DNA from: Motilimonas cestriensis
GTDB taxonomy: Bacteria; Pseudomonadota; Gammaproteobacteria; Enterobacterales; CBDFNC01
NCBI RefSeq assembly: GCF_021295315.1
Contig: NZ_JAIMJA010000003.1
Span: forward strand, 221,274 to 285,273
Direction: 5' to 3'
DNA length: 64,000 nucleotides
The translations under genes and the position numbers were made by a program. Shown piece after piece: positions 53,586-64,000 of the stretch; the first letter of the stretch is position 1; every line of letters starts with the position of its first letter. Below the pieces are notes generated by a model. It ran no database searches. It was not told the origin of the DNA and saw nothing but the letters and a program-made list of their open reading frames with translations.

Positions 53586-54506
53586 TTGACTCAAAAAAGA
53601 ACATGGCTCTCGGTTTGGTTGTCTGCCATTCGTCCTCGTACACTTCCCCTAGCCTGCGCTTCGATTGTTTTAGCCGCTGGGCTGGCGTGGCAGCATCAGG
53701 TATTTAACTCTTGGATCCTCGCTTTGTGTTTGAGCACCGCTATTTTATTACAAATTATTTCTAATCTTGCCAATGATTACGGTGATGCCGTCACTGGGGC
53801 TGATAATGAGCAACGTATTGGCCCGCAACGCGCGATGCAAACCGGTTTTGTGACGCAGCGACAAATGAAAGCTGCGATAGGTTTAACGACGCTGATGACA
53901 GTGGCTTCTGGGCTCAGTTTATTAAGCTATGTGTTTGCGGATAATTGGCAACAGTTGTTGGTTTTTGTTGGTTTAGGTTTATTGTCTATTATAGCTGCGG
54001 TGACTTACACCATGGGTAAGCACCCATACGGCTACATGGGCTTAGGCGATCTGGCGGTGTTTATATTTTTTGGCTTATTGGGGGTGTTAGGCAGCTTTTA
54101 TCTATATAGCTTAACCTTACATGCCGCTTTGATTTTACCGGCAATAAGTTGCGGCTTATTAGCTACGGCAGTGCTTAATATTAACAACACTCGCGATATC
54201 GACACCGATAAACAAGCGGGTAAGCACACCTTAGCGCTACGTTTAGGGCGCTCTAAGGCCTGCTGCTATCAGTGGATGTTGTTAGCGGGAGCAGTGATCA
54301 CTACCTTACTTTATCAGTGGCAATTACCTTTTAGCAGTTTTAATTACTTGTTTTTGTTGGCTCTTTGGCCATTGGTGCAGGCCGCTCGTACCCTGCAACT
54401 GAGCCGTGATGGTGTGCGCTTAAACGGAGCTTTGAAACAAACGGCATTAGCCAGTTTTAGTTACTGTTGTTTATTGGCTTTAGGTTGGGTATTGGCATCG
54501 TCATAG
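53586..54506 (+). CDS. menA: 1,4-dihydroxy-2-naphthoate prenyltransferase
   Basis: This 306-residue UbiA-family membrane protein has eight or so spans. It starts at TTG with AGGTG upstream. The two Asp-rich motifs are NLANDYGDAVTGADN near 63 and NNTRDIDTDKQAGKHTLALRLG near 199. It joins the polyprenyl chain to DHNA at the inner membrane. It is divergent from the menFDHBCE genes, completing the pathway except for the methyltransferase (UbiE/MenG). Confidence 0.93.
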   Translation: MTQKRTWLSVWLSAIRPRTLPLACASIVLAAGLAWQHQVFNSWILALCLSTAILLQIISNLANDYGDAVTGADNEQRIGPQRAMQTGFVTQRQMKAAIGLTTLMTVASGLSLLSYVFADNWQQLLVFVGLGLLSIIAAVTYTMGKHPYGYMGLGDLAVFIFFGLLGVLGSFYLYSLTLHAALILPAISCGLLATAVLNINNTRDIDTDKQAGKHTLALRLGRSKACCYQWMLLAGAVITTLLYQWQLPFSSFNYLFLLALWPLVQAARTLQLSRDGVRLNGALKQTALASFSYCCLLALGWVLASS

Positions 54507-54571
54507 ACTTAACCGTATCCGACGCTAATTTGTAAAATAGTCTAATCTTCATTTAGTTAATAGAAAACTAG

Positions 54572-56269
54572 ATGGTTCTTACTATGTCGGGAAATACGTC
54601 ACTACCGAATCTTTTACTGCAGCATTATCAAAAAAGCACCGATGGTATTTTACTGTGCGACCGTGAAAATAAGGTGATAGAAGCAAACCAAGCTATGTGT
54701 AATATGTTTGGTTACAGTGCTAAAGAAATCACTGAGTTAGATTTTTTCGACTTAATCAATGTTGATGTATCGAGTGTTCCTGCTTGTTTTCGCCAAGCTA
54801 AAAATCGCGACAATGTGAATTTCCTCGTAGTACTTGAGCGCTATGTCCATCCTGATACTGAAAATGCCTTGTACATTATTCGTGATGAGTCTCACTCGGT
54901 TGAGGCGACTAAATCTGTGTTTGGCACTGAGCAATCGACCAATCGTTTTAAAGAGCTGCTGAAGAATTTACATAAAATCTCAGTGGAGCTGAGTAACAGC
55001 AATGATATGGATGAACTTTACCGTCGAACTGTTGAGCTGTCTCTGGAAAAACTTGAAATTGAACGTATCGCTTTATTCCTACTTGATGAAAAACGCAATA
55101 TGGCGGGTACTTTTGGTACTAATGAGTTCGGTCAGGTAGCTGATGAGCGTGATTACAAAAGGCCTTTAAGTCATTTCCCCATTGTACTTGAAGCCATTAC
55201 TCGACGTGATTATGTCACTGTGTTTCAAGACCAAGATTTAGTCCACTACGATAAAAAAGTGGGTAAGGGCTGGCAAGCCATGGTCACTCTGTGGGACAAG
55301 GAAAAGCCAATCGGTTTTTTGGCGGCCGATAATTTGATTCACCACCGTGCGTTAACCCCCCATATTCGAGAAATATTTGGTTTATTGGGCTCGGTATTAA
55401 GCCACGTGATTATTAAAAAACGCGCTGAGTTCAAATTGAAAAAAATGAATGAAGAGCTTGAGTTGATGGTCGCCAAGCGCACTTTAGAATTAGAGCAAAA
55501 AATAAAGCAGTTAGTCGATACCCAAGAAAAGCTGGTGGAAGCAGAGAAAATTGCGTCTTTAGGCAGCCTAGTCTCGGGTGTTGCCCATGAAATTAATACG
55601 CCCCTTGGGGTGTCGATTACGGCCGCATCGTTACTACGAGAAACAACGCAGCAGCTTTGTGACATGATGGCAACGGGCGCGATTAAGAAGTCAGCCTTGC
55701 AGTATGTGGCTGATACGTCTAAAGAAAGTATCAGTCTGATTGAGAGCAATTTGGATCGAGCAGCTAATTTAGTTAAGAGCTTTAAGGCGCTGGCAGTGGA
55801 CCAAACGTCAGACAACTTAGTTATTTTACACCCCCATAATGTAGTAAAAAATATTTTATTGAGTTATCACCATGAGCTTAAAAATAAACCCATTACCGTG
55901 AAAAATGAGATCTCTCTTGATCTAGCGGTGCGAAACTATTCGGGCGCTTTAGTGCAAGTAGTGATTAATTTATTACTTAACTCTTTGCAGCATGGTTTTA
56001 ACGAGGGTCAGGCCGGTGAGATTAACATCTCAGCTGAAGCGGCGGAAAAAGGAGTGGTTATACATTACTTGGACACCGGCAAGGGGGTAACGGAAGGAGA
56101 TTTGAAATTAATTTTTGAGCCTTTCTATACCACGGCAAGGCAGGCTGGCGCGGGGCTTGGCTTAAATCAGGTATATAACTTGATTTCACAGAAAATGGCG
56201 GGAGAAATTAGAGCAAGTTTACCAGAAACGGGCGGTTTAAAATTTGATGTTTTTTTGCCCAATTTGTAA
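54572..56269 (+). CDS. PAS-GAF sensor histidine kinase (orphan)
   Basis: This 565-residue cytoplasmic kinase has a PAS domain at residues ~12-110 (STDGILLCDRENKVIEANQAM) and a GAF-like domain at ~135-285 (LEIERIALFLLDE; VGKGWQAMVTLWDKEKPIGFLAADNL). A coiled coil (~285-325) precedes the HisKA box GVAHEINTPLG with His339. The HATPase has LLLNSLQHGFNEG near 470, YLDTGKGV and AGAGLGLNQVYNLI. It is clearly paralogous to the kinase at 31485, with a PAS domain added. No response regulator is adjacent. The start could alternatively be an ATG four codons on. Its last 33 bp overlap the convergent DUF1289 gene. Confidence 0.88.
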   Translation: MVLTMSGNTSLPNLLLQHYQKSTDGILLCDRENKVIEANQAMCNMFGYSAKEITELDFFDLINVDVSSVPACFRQAKNRDNVNFLVVLERYVHPDTENALYIIRDESHSVEATKSVFGTEQSTNRFKELLKNLHKISVELSNSNDMDELYRRTVELSLEKLEIERIALFLLDEKRNMAGTFGTNEFGQVADERDYKRPLSHFPIVLEAITRRDYVTVFQDQDLVHYDKKVGKGWQAMVTLWDKEKPIGFLAADNLIHHRALTPHIREIFGLLGSVLSHVIIKKRAEFKLKKMNEELELMVAKRTLELEQKIKQLVDTQEKLVEAEKIASLGSLVSGVAHEINTPLGVSITAASLLRETTQQLCDMMATGAIKKSALQYVADTSKESISLIESNLDRAANLVKSFKALAVDQTSDNLVILHPHNVVKNILLSYHHELKNKPITVKNEISLDLAVRNYSGALVQVVINLLLNSLQHGFNEGQAGEINISAEAAEKGVVIHYLDTGKGVTEGDLKLIFEPFYTTARQAGAGLGLNQVYNLISQKMAGEIRASLPETGGLKFDVFLPNL

Positions 56270-56431
56270 CGCACGTTGTTTGGCTTGGTTTAAGATTTTT
56301 TCTTTTTCACTGTCATTACTATCATGCCAAGCGATAATTTCATCAAGGCTGCGATGGCAACCTAAGCAAATATCTTGTTCATTAAGGCAGCAATTACGTA
56401 CGCAAGGCGATTTTACTTCAAAATGGCTCAT
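56237..56431 (-). CDS. DUF1289 small Cys-rich protein
   Basis: This 64-residue protein has SPCVRNCCLNEQDICLGCHRS, the Cys pattern of DUF1289, followed by LDEIIAWHD. The pattern suggests a metal or Fe-S site but no function is known to me. It is convergent with, and overlaps by 33 bp, the end of the kinase gene. Confidence 0.85.
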   Translation of the reverse strand: MSHFEVKSPCVRNCCLNEQDICLGCHRSLDEIIAWHDSNDSEKEKILNQAKQRALQIGQKNIKF

Positions 56432-56696
56432 TGATTTGCCTCTTAACAGATATCCAAGTAGATAAATTTTAGCTTATTTTTCGTACTCACTCATCAATGG
56501 CGTTGGCAAGGCGGGATCCCGCACCTGTTTTAATCAACAGGTATCAGCGAATAATAAGCGGGAGCGGTGTGCTATTTAGTCATGATGTGTTATTTCAGGG
56601 GGAGGGTGAAGTCAGTAGGATTAAGCAACAATAAGAGGTGCAACGGCTAGCGCAATTTGACCGCTGGTTTTCTATTTAGCTGGCGCTGATGGCTTG

Positions 56697-56750
56697 ATAC
56701 CCAAATAAACTCTCGCTGAACAAGCATCTTGATGTTGCTTAGGTATAGTT
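56697..56750 (-). repeat. Short reverse-orientation fragment of the MITE-like repeat
   Basis: Read on the minus strand it gives TATACCTAAGCAACATCAAG followed by ATGCTTGTTCAGCGAGA, which matches the left end of the 49287 element apart from a few substitutions. The other side (GATACCCAAATAAAC) may be a remnant of the opposite terminal repeat. The rest of 56432-56786 holds no gene that I can support. Confidence 0.7.
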
Positions 56751-56786
56751 ATTTACTTACTTGATGATTATTTATCCATTTCACCC

Positions 56787-56815
56787 TTTAGTTTCGTTGA
56801 TGGGTTGATTATACT
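56787..56815 (+). promoter_or_regulatory. Probable promoter of the thi operon
   Basis: TATACT (56810-56815) forms a good -10; TTTAGT (56787-56792), 17 bp upstream, is a weak -35. It would start transcription just before the riboswitch. Confidence 0.5.
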
Positions 56816-56820
56816 GCGAG

Positions 56821-56920
56821 TTCTTGTCGGAGTGCCAAGGGGTATCATTACCTTTAGGCTGAGACTGCAATTGCAGGATCCGTGGAACCTGATTGGGTTA
56901 AGACCTACGAAGGGAACAAG
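56821..56920 (+). promoter_or_regulatory. TPP riboswitch (THI element)
   Basis: Conserved THI-box elements are present in order: GTGCC, CTGAGA (56859-56864), GGAACCTGATT near 56884 and the 3' part GACCTACGAAGGGAACAAG. CTTGT (56823) pairs with ACAAG (56916-56920) to close P1, and GGTATCATTACC forms the P3-type hairpin. Ligand is thiamine pyrophosphate, controlling thiC and the genes after it. Confidence 0.93.
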
Positions 56921-56977
56921 GCTAAACCTTTTAAAAAAAACAGATCTAATCATAGGTTTATACTTCCACCTCTCGGC

Positions 56978-58950
<1,973 letters not shown>

Positions 58951-59040
58951 TTCTTTGAGTTAAATGAGAGTTATCCATTACAGGTAACAGGGTGATGGGT
59001 GACTCTAACAATAAATGCTTTTGCTGGTGGAGGAGTGGTA

Positions 59041-60570
59041 ATGGACAAGACCCTAGGTAGGACCTCAGTTAAAACACCGATAGTATGGACCATTGCGGGG
59101 AGTGATTCGGGTGGCGGTGCTGGCATCCAAGCTGATTTGCATACTATTAATTCTTTAGGCGGTTATGGCTGCAGTGTCATCAGCGCTGTTACCGCGCAAA
59201 ACTCTGTCGCTGTGCGTTTGGTTGAAGCGGTTTCAGATGAGATGTTTTCAAGCCAGCTTGATTCATTAGCCGATGATATGCCAGCGGATGTGATAAAGGT
59301 TGGGTTGCTTTCAACGGTTAGCCAGGTTGAACTGTTAGCGACATTTTTGGCTGCGCTAGAAACCAAACCCTATGTTATTTATGACCCGATCGCGGTTGCC
59401 TCAAGTGGCGCTAATATGGCGCAAGCTGGTTTGCAGCAAGCAGTACTCGAGACTTTATTGCCTCATATCGATTTATTGACCCCTAATGCTGATGAGTTAG
59501 AAATTCTAACTAAGGTGATCATTACCTCAAGTCATGACATTCGTCGCAGCGCCAAAGTGTTATTGGATAAAGGTTGTGGCAGCATCTTGATTAAGGGTGG
59601 CCATCTCGAGCTAGTCGATGATGTGTGCATGGATTTTTGGACTAATGGCGAGCGTGAAATAGTGCTCGGTACGCCGCGTATTGATAGCCCACATAGCCAT
59701 GGTACGGGCTGCAGTTTGTCCTCTGCTATCGCCACTGTACTGGCCTTGGATTATCCCATTGAAGATGCATTGGTATTAGCCAAGGCGTACTTGAATCAAG
59801 GTTTAAAAGCAGCGTCTGCTAAAGGTAAGGGGCCGGGTCCGATTGCCCATTTAGGCTGGCCTACCGATCCAACAGATTTTCCTGACGTGATCCTACCTGG
59901 CTCAGAGTTAGGTCGATTACTTAATTTGCAAGGTGAACTGGCGGCAGGGCAAGGCTTTGCCAGTTGCAATACCGACAAGCTAGGGCTGTATCCAGTGGTG
60001 GATTCGGTTGAGTGGTGCCAAAAATTACTCGATATGGGCATTAAAACCCTACAATTGCGGATTAAAGGTAAAACAGACGCGGAAGTAGAAGCCGATGTGA
60101 TAGCCGCTATTAAACTTGGTAAGCAATACCAAGCGCGGATGTTTATTAATGATTATTGGCAGTTAGCCATTAAGCACGGTGCTTATGGCGTGCATTTAGG
60201 CCAAGAAGACTTAAATGATGCGGTGTTGCCACAAATTAGCCGCGCAGGATTACGCTTGGGCTTAAGTACTCACGGCTATTATGAAATGTTGCGGGCGAAA
60301 AAGCTCAAGCCCAGTTATATCGCACTTGGCCATATATTCCCGACCCAAACTAAAGACATGCCATCACGGCCGCAAGGTTTGATCCGGTTAGAAAAATACG
60401 CGGCCTTAATGAATGATATTCCCACCGTGGCGATTGGCGGGATTAATCTTGAGCGCGCACCGCAAGTTTGGCAAACCGGGGTGGGGAGTATTGCAGTGGT
60501 GACTGCGATTACGTTAGCGGATGATCCCCAAGCAGTCGTTGACGCGTTTAATGCGGTGCTGGAGTCATAA
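59041..60570 (+). CDS. thiDE: Bifunctional HMP-P kinase / thiamine-phosphate synthase ThiDE
   Basis: The ATG at 59041 has GGAGG 7 bp upstream, giving about 509 residues; a longer frame back to 58999 lacks a comparable site. The ThiD domain at ~14-280 has [20 protein letters not shown] near 17 and [18 protein letters not shown] near 218. The ThiE domain at ~305-505 has [14 protein letters not shown] near 337, [23 protein letters not shown] near 370, and a [12 protein letters not shown] phosphate-binding part near 460. It phosphorylates HMP-P and couples it to thiazole phosphate. The fused form is typical of several Alteromonadales. Confidence 0.94.
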   Translation: MDKTLGRTSVKTPIVWTIAGSDSGGGAGIQADLHTINSLGGYGCSVISAVTAQNSVAVRLVEAVSDEMFSSQLDSLADDMPADVIKVGLLSTVSQVELLATFLAALETKPYVIYDPIAVASSGANMAQAGLQQAVLETLLPHIDLLTPNADELEILTKVIITSSHDIRRSAKVLLDKGCGSILIKGGHLELVDDVCMDFWTNGEREIVLGTPRIDSPHSHGTGCSLSSAIATVLALDYPIEDALVLAKAYLNQGLKAASAKGKGPGPIAHLGWPTDPTDFPDVILPGSELGRLLNLQGELAAGQGFASCNTDKLGLYPVVDSVEWCQKLLDMGIKTLQLRIKGKTDAEVEADVIAAIKLGKQYQARMFINDYWQLAIKHGAYGVHLGQEDLNDAVLPQISRAGLRLGLSTHGYYEMLRAKKLKPSYIALGHIFPTQTKDMPSRPQGLIRLEKYAALMNDIPTVAIGGINLERAPQVWQTGVGSIAVVTAITLADDPQAVVDAFNAVLES

Positions 60571-61326
60571 ATGATGCTCTCAAATGCGGAAACCTTAAGG
60601 TACAGTCGTCATTTATTACTCAGTAATGTGGGTGAAACCGGGCAGCTTAAGTTAAAGCAAGCTAAGGTGCTGATTATGGGCATGGGTGGCCTTGGTGCGC
60701 CCGCCTCAATGTATCTTGCTGCTGCGGGGGTTGGTCAATTAGTGCTGGCTGACTTTGATGAGTTGGATGTGTCCAATTTGCAACGTCAAATTAGTTATGA
60801 TGCCAGTCAAGTTGGTCAGCATAAAGTGGATGCGGCCAAGGCACGCTTAACTGGGCTCAATAACGAAATCCGTATTCGTGGCATTAAAAAGAAAATGGAT
60901 GCCAAGCAATTAGCGATGGAAGTCAGCATGGCGGATCTGGTGCTTGATTGCACTGATAATCTTGCTAGCCGTCATTTGATTAGTCAGGTGTGCTGCCAGG
61001 CTAAAACCCCACTAATTGTTGGCGCGGGCATTCGTTTAGAAGGCCAGCTGATGATGTTTGACTTTAGCCAGCCTGATAGCGCGTGTTACCACTGCTTGTT
61101 TCCGTCAACGCAAGAGCAAACCTTGAATTGTTCTAACTCTGGTGTGCTTGGCCCGATTGTTGGCACGATAGGCTCGTTACAAGCGTTGGAAGCGATTAAG
61201 TATTTAGTTGGCTTGCCGAGCGGTATTAAAAATCAACTTAAGTTGTTTGATGGCCTTACTCTCAATTGGCAAAGCTTTTCAATTTCTCGAGATCCGGCAT
61301 GCCCGGTATGCAGTGTCCATGAATAA
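60571..61326 (+). CDS. thiF: ThiS adenylyltransferase ThiF
   Basis: This 251-residue E1-like enzyme has MGMGGLGAPASMYLAAAGVG near 33, the nucleotide motif ADFDELDVSNLQRQI near 60 and the zinc Cys pairs CYHC and CPVC. It adenylates the C-terminus of ThiS for sulfur transfer. The start directly follows thiDE, and the end overlaps thiS. Confidence 0.95.
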   Translation: MMLSNAETLRYSRHLLLSNVGETGQLKLKQAKVLIMGMGGLGAPASMYLAAAGVGQLVLADFDELDVSNLQRQISYDASQVGQHKVDAAKARLTGLNNEIRIRGIKKKMDAKQLAMEVSMADLVLDCTDNLASRHLISQVCCQAKTPLIVGAGIRLEGQLMMFDFSQPDSACYHCLFPSTQEQTLNCSNSGVLGPIVGTIGSLQALEAIKYLVGLPSGIKNQLKLFDGLTLNWQSFSISRDPACPVCSVHE

Positions 61327-61528
61327 AATTACCATCAATATTAATGGTCAGGCGCAGCAACTGGCGCCGCAGACCAGTGTTACTGATTTATTAACTACTC
61401 TAGGCCATGCTGAGCAAGGCATGGCGCTGGCGGTCAATCAATCTATTATCAGCCGCAGTGAGTGGCCTGATCACTATTTACAGCAAGGCGATGAAGTTTC
61501 CTTGTTTCAAGCCATCGCAGGAGGCTAA
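61319..61528 (+). CDS. thiS: Sulfur carrier protein ThiS
   Basis: This 69-residue ubiquitin-fold protein starts at the ATG inside the end of thiF (8-bp overlap) and ends in the required GG, as a thiocarboxylate carrier. [12 protein letters not shown] at the start and [14 protein letters not shown] are typical. It delivers sulfur for thiazole formation by ThiG. Confidence 0.95.
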   Translation: MNKITININGQAQQLAPQTSVTDLLTTLGHAEQGMALAVNQSIISRSEWPDHYLQQGDEVSLFQAIAGG

Positions 61529-62298
61529 TGATGTTAACGATTGCCGATAAAACCTTTAGTTCACGTTTGTTTACTGGCACTGGTAAGTTTTCTCATCAGC
61601 AAAGTATGGTTGATGCATTGGCGGCATCAGGCTCGCAGTTAGTGACCATGGCGCTCAAGCGCGTGGATATGCAAAATCGTGACGATGATATTTTGGCTCC
61701 TTTAATAGCCAATGGCATGAACTTGTTACCCAATACATCGGGTGCGCGTACTGCTAAAGAAGCCGTATTTGCTGCTCAGTTAGCCCGCGAAGCGTTGCAA
61801 ACCAATTGGGTTAAATTAGAAATTCATCCTGATCCTAAGTATTTGCTGCCGGATCCGATTGAAACCTTGAAAGCCGCAGAAGCGTTAGCGCGTGAAGGAT
61901 TTGTGGTATTGCCTTATGTCCATGCTGATCCCGTGTTATGCAAGCGACTTGAAGAGGTTGGCTGCGCGGCAGTGATGCCACTAGGGGCACCGATTGGCTC
62001 TAATAAAGGTATCCGCACTCAAGACTTTTTAGAGATCATCATTGAGCAGGCGAATGTACCGGTGATCGTGGATGCTGGTATCGGCAGCCCGAGCCATGCT
62101 GCGTTAGCGATGGAGCTTGGCGCTGATGCGGTTCTGGTTAATACCGCGATTGCGGTAGCCGGTAATCCAGTTGCCATGAGCCGCGCATTTGCTTTGGCGG
62201 TACAATCTGGCCGCATGGCATATGAAGCGGGATTGGCAGGTCAAGTACAACAAGCTGTGGCATCAAGCCCGTTAACAGCTTTCTTGGAGGAAGCATGA
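61528..62298 (+). CDS. thiG: Thiazole synthase ThiG
   Basis: This 256-residue TIM barrel has LFTGTGKF near 15, [16 protein letters not shown] near 95 (Schiff-base Lys), [13 protein letters not shown] near 151 and [29 protein letters not shown] near 186. ATG overlaps the thiS stop; GGAGG at 61520-61524. It forms the thiazole ring with ThiS-thiocarboxylate, ThiH product and deoxyxylulose phosphate. Confidence 0.96.
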   Translation: MMLTIADKTFSSRLFTGTGKFSHQQSMVDALAASGSQLVTMALKRVDMQNRDDDILAPLIANGMNLLPNTSGARTAKEAVFAAQLAREALQTNWVKLEIHPDPKYLLPDPIETLKAAEALAREGFVVLPYVHADPVLCKRLEEVGCAAVMPLGAPIGSNKGIRTQDFLEIIIEQANVPVIVDAGIGSPSHAALAMELGADAVLVNTAIAVAGNPVAMSRAFALAVQSGRMAYEAGLAGQVQQAVASSPLTAFLEEA

Positions 62299-63410
62299 GC
62301 TTCGCCGAGCAGTTAAAAGCCCTTAATTGGGATGATGTACGCCTTTCTATATATAGTAAGACTGCTAAAGATGTTGAGCGCGCATTGTCTAAACCACGTT
62401 TGAACACGGAAGATTTTAAAGCGCTGATATCGCCTGCCGCCGAACCGTATCTTGAGCAGATGGCGCAAAAGTCGATGGCATTGACGCAGCAGCGCTTTGG
62501 TAAGACGGTGCAGTTTTATATTCCTTTATACCTCTCGAATATGTGCAGCAACATTTGTACTTATTGTGGTTTTTCGATGGGCAATAAAATTCGCCGCACT
62601 ACATTAGACATGGTGCAGTTAGAAGCGGAGCTGAAAGCCATTAAGAAAATGGGCTTTGATCATATCTTGCTGGTGACAGGCGAATCGGAAAAGAAAGTGG
62701 GCATGGATTATTTTCGTCAGGTATTCCCGCTGATCAGACAATATTTTTCACATATTACGATTGAAGTGCAGCCACTCGATCAAGATGAATACGAAGAGTT
62801 GATCGAGCTAGGATTGGATGCGGTACTGGTCTATCAAGAAACCTATAACCCAGTGACCTATGCCGAACATCATCTCAAAGGTAAAAAGTCTGATTTTTGG
62901 TACCGTTTGGACACCGCTGATCGCTTAGGCCGCGCTGGCGTGCATAAAATAGGTGTTGGCAGTTTGATTGGCTTAGAAGAATGGCGCACCGATTGTTTTT
63001 ATGTCGCGTCTCATTTAGCTTATCTAGAAAAACATTATTGGCAAACGCGTTATACCCTTTCGTTTCCTCGATTACGTCCTTGTGAAGGGGGCTTTCAACC
63101 TAAATCGATCATGACAGATAAACAGTTGGTCCAGTTAATCTGCGCTTATCGTTTATTTAGCCCCGAAGTTGAATTGTCGTTGTCGACTCGAGAATCGGAA
63201 CATTTTCGCAATCATGTCATTCCGCTAGGCATTACGACTATGAGTGCGGGCTCAAGCACACAACCGGGTGGTTATGCTGAAACGGCTGAAAAAGCTTTGG
63301 AGCAATTTGAAATATCCGATGATCGCGCACCTGCGGTGGTAGCGGATATGATGAAAGCCAAAGGTTATGAGGTGGTATGGAAAGATTGGGATCCCAGTTT
63401 AAGTCGATAG
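62295..63410 (+). CDS. thiH: Tyrosine lyase / 2-iminoacetate synthase ThiH
   Basis: This 371-residue radical-SAM enzyme carries its 4Fe-4S motif in [15 protein letters not shown] near 82. ITIEVQPL near 155 and [30 protein letters not shown] near 296 are typical of ThiH. It cleaves tyrosine to dehydroglycine for thiazole synthesis, an anaerobic-compatible route in place of ThiO. It overlaps thiG by 4 bp (ATGA). Confidence 0.95.
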   Translation: MSFAEQLKALNWDDVRLSIYSKTAKDVERALSKPRLNTEDFKALISPAAEPYLEQMAQKSMALTQQRFGKTVQFYIPLYLSNMCSNICTYCGFSMGNKIRRTTLDMVQLEAELKAIKKMGFDHILLVTGESEKKVGMDYFRQVFPLIRQYFSHITIEVQPLDQDEYEELIELGLDAVLVYQETYNPVTYAEHHLKGKKSDFWYRLDTADRLGRAGVHKIGVGSLIGLEEWRTDCFYVASHLAYLEKHYWQTRYTLSFPRLRPCEGGFQPKSIMTDKQLVQLICAYRLFSPEVELSLSTRESEHFRNHVIPLGITTMSAGSSTQPGGYAETAEKALEQFEISDDRAPAVVADMMKAKGYEVVWKDWDPSLSR

Positions 63411-63442
63411 CCGGAATAGTGGCTGCACGTATAAAAGAAAAA

Positions 63443-63473
63443 GACCTAGTCTACTTAGATTAGGCCTTTTTGC
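63443..63473 (+). terminator. Rho-independent terminator of the thi operon
   Basis: Arms CCTAGTC (63445-63451) and GATTAGG (63458-63464) pair with one G-T and enclose a 6-nt loop; outer AAAAAG pairs with CTTTTT, and five T follow. Confidence 0.82.
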
Positions 63474-63616
63474 TATTTCTAGCGCATGAGTGGACTTGTT
63501 TACTGTACTATTGCCTGTTTATCAACCTATTTTGGCGTATTTATAGGGGTAACCTGTGGGTAACTTGAGTGTAAGTTGTGGGTGTAATTTAATTACAATT
63601 TATCGTTAAAAAAGCC

Positions 63617-63644
63617 TTGCACCGAAATCGAATCTCCCTATAAT
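63617..63644 (+). promoter_or_regulatory. rrn promoter P1
   Basis: TTGCAC (63617-63622), 16-bp spacer, and perfect TATAAT (63639-63644) followed by GCGC, a GC-rich discriminator typical of stringent control. AT-rich DNA upstream could act as an UP element. Confidence 0.82.
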
Positions 63645-63752
63645 GCGCAACCACTGAGACGGCACAGCGCAAGGCGCAACGCAATATCAGGTGGTTAAAA
63701 AGCTTGGCTTTCTAACCAGAAAGATAAATCGAAAATTTCTTAAAATTAACGA

Positions 63753-63780
63753 TTGACTTTCAAATCGGCTAGCGTAGAAT
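63753..63780 (+). promoter_or_regulatory. rrn promoter P2
   Basis: TTGACT (63753-63758), 16-bp spacer, TAGAAT (63775-63780), again followed by GCGC. An A/T-rich tract lies just upstream. Confidence 0.82.
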
Positions 63781-63820
63781 GCGCAGCCCTGACGAGGTAA
63801 AGCGAAAGCAACCTAGTCAA

Positions 63821-63833
63821 TGTTCTTTAACAA
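63821..63833 (+). promoter_or_regulatory. BoxA antitermination site / 16S leader
   Basis: TGTTCTTTAACAA is close to the boxA consensus used for rRNA antitermination. The bases after it (CAATTTAATC...CAATCTGTGTG) match enteric-type 16S leaders. The 16S gene itself is not in the window; 63834-64000 is leader. Confidence 0.85.
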
Positions 63834-64000
63834 TTTAATCATGCAATCTGTGTGAATACTCATGTTGAAAGCCACGGCTAACAACGCAATGGTAACGAAT
63901 CGCCAAAACGATTTATTTATCAATGTAATTTCTGAGTGTTCATATAGAACAAATCGAACTTCATTTATTTGAGGTTCAAAAACAGAATTCATTGAGCAGA

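Overview
The window comes from a gammaproteobacterium, most likely order Alteromonadales (Shewanella- or Psychrobium-like). This rests on the E. coli-like men gene order, a fused thiDE, a CsrB-type RNA, many HDOD/GGDEF/EAL signalling genes and a gamma-type rrn leader. The genus is inferred from gene content only. Composition is moderately AT-rich and clearly more AT-rich at about 12-17 kb.

Layout. (1) 1-22 kb, + strand: a surface polysaccharide (O-antigen or capsule) locus. It begins with a 5'-truncated SLBB export protein and a Wzz chain-length regulator. Next is a nine-gene set for a CMP-legionaminic-acid-type nonulosonate (legB, legC, legG, legI, a NeuD-type acetyltransferase, ptmE, ptmF-like, legF, ptmA-like). 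Then come a GT-B-like protein, a Wzx flippase, a Wzy polymerase and a glycosyltransferase, followed by the UDP-L-FucNAc genes fnlABC with wbuB and wbuC. (2) 22-25 kb: a YjbH-like outer-membrane protein and a lipoprotein with a terminator, then tRNA-Arg(CCG) and tRNA-His(GTG). (3) 25.7-31.5 kb: a three-gene RND efflux operon. (4) 31.5-45.7 kb: a signalling region with a GAF histidine kinase, two GGDEF/EAL proteins, two HDOD paralogues, a divergent pair (GNAT fused to a C39-like peptidase / RimK-like ATP-grasp), a phosphoesterase, and on the minus strand a well-supported CsrB-family sRNA. (5) 46-54.5 kb: menaquinone genes menF-menD-menH-menB-menC-menE (minus strand) with menA divergent. A 263-bp MITE-like element sits in the menH-menB junction and supplies the last codons of menH. 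(6) 54.6-56.4 kb: a second GAF histidine kinase related to the first, and a DUF1289 protein. (7) 56.8-63.5 kb: a TPP riboswitch with a visible Shine-Dalgarno-sequestering hairpin, then thiC-thiDE-thiF-thiS-thiG-thiH and a terminator. (8) 63.6-64 kb: tandem promoters, boxA and leader of an rRNA operon whose 16S gene lies just beyond the window.

The sugar genes feed two activated sugars (CMP-Leg-like and UDP-L-FucNAc) into a Wzx/Wzy-built polymer. The men genes supply menaquinone for anaerobic respiration. The thi genes make the thiazole and pyrimidine halves of thiamine under TPP feedback.

Most notable observations: the element remodelling menH, its dispersed relatives at 38.1 and 56.7 kb, the CsrB-like RNA, the RimK-like/GNAT-peptidase pair, and the paralogous GAF kinases with no adjacent response regulator. 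I found no CRISPR array, transposase or prophage genes.
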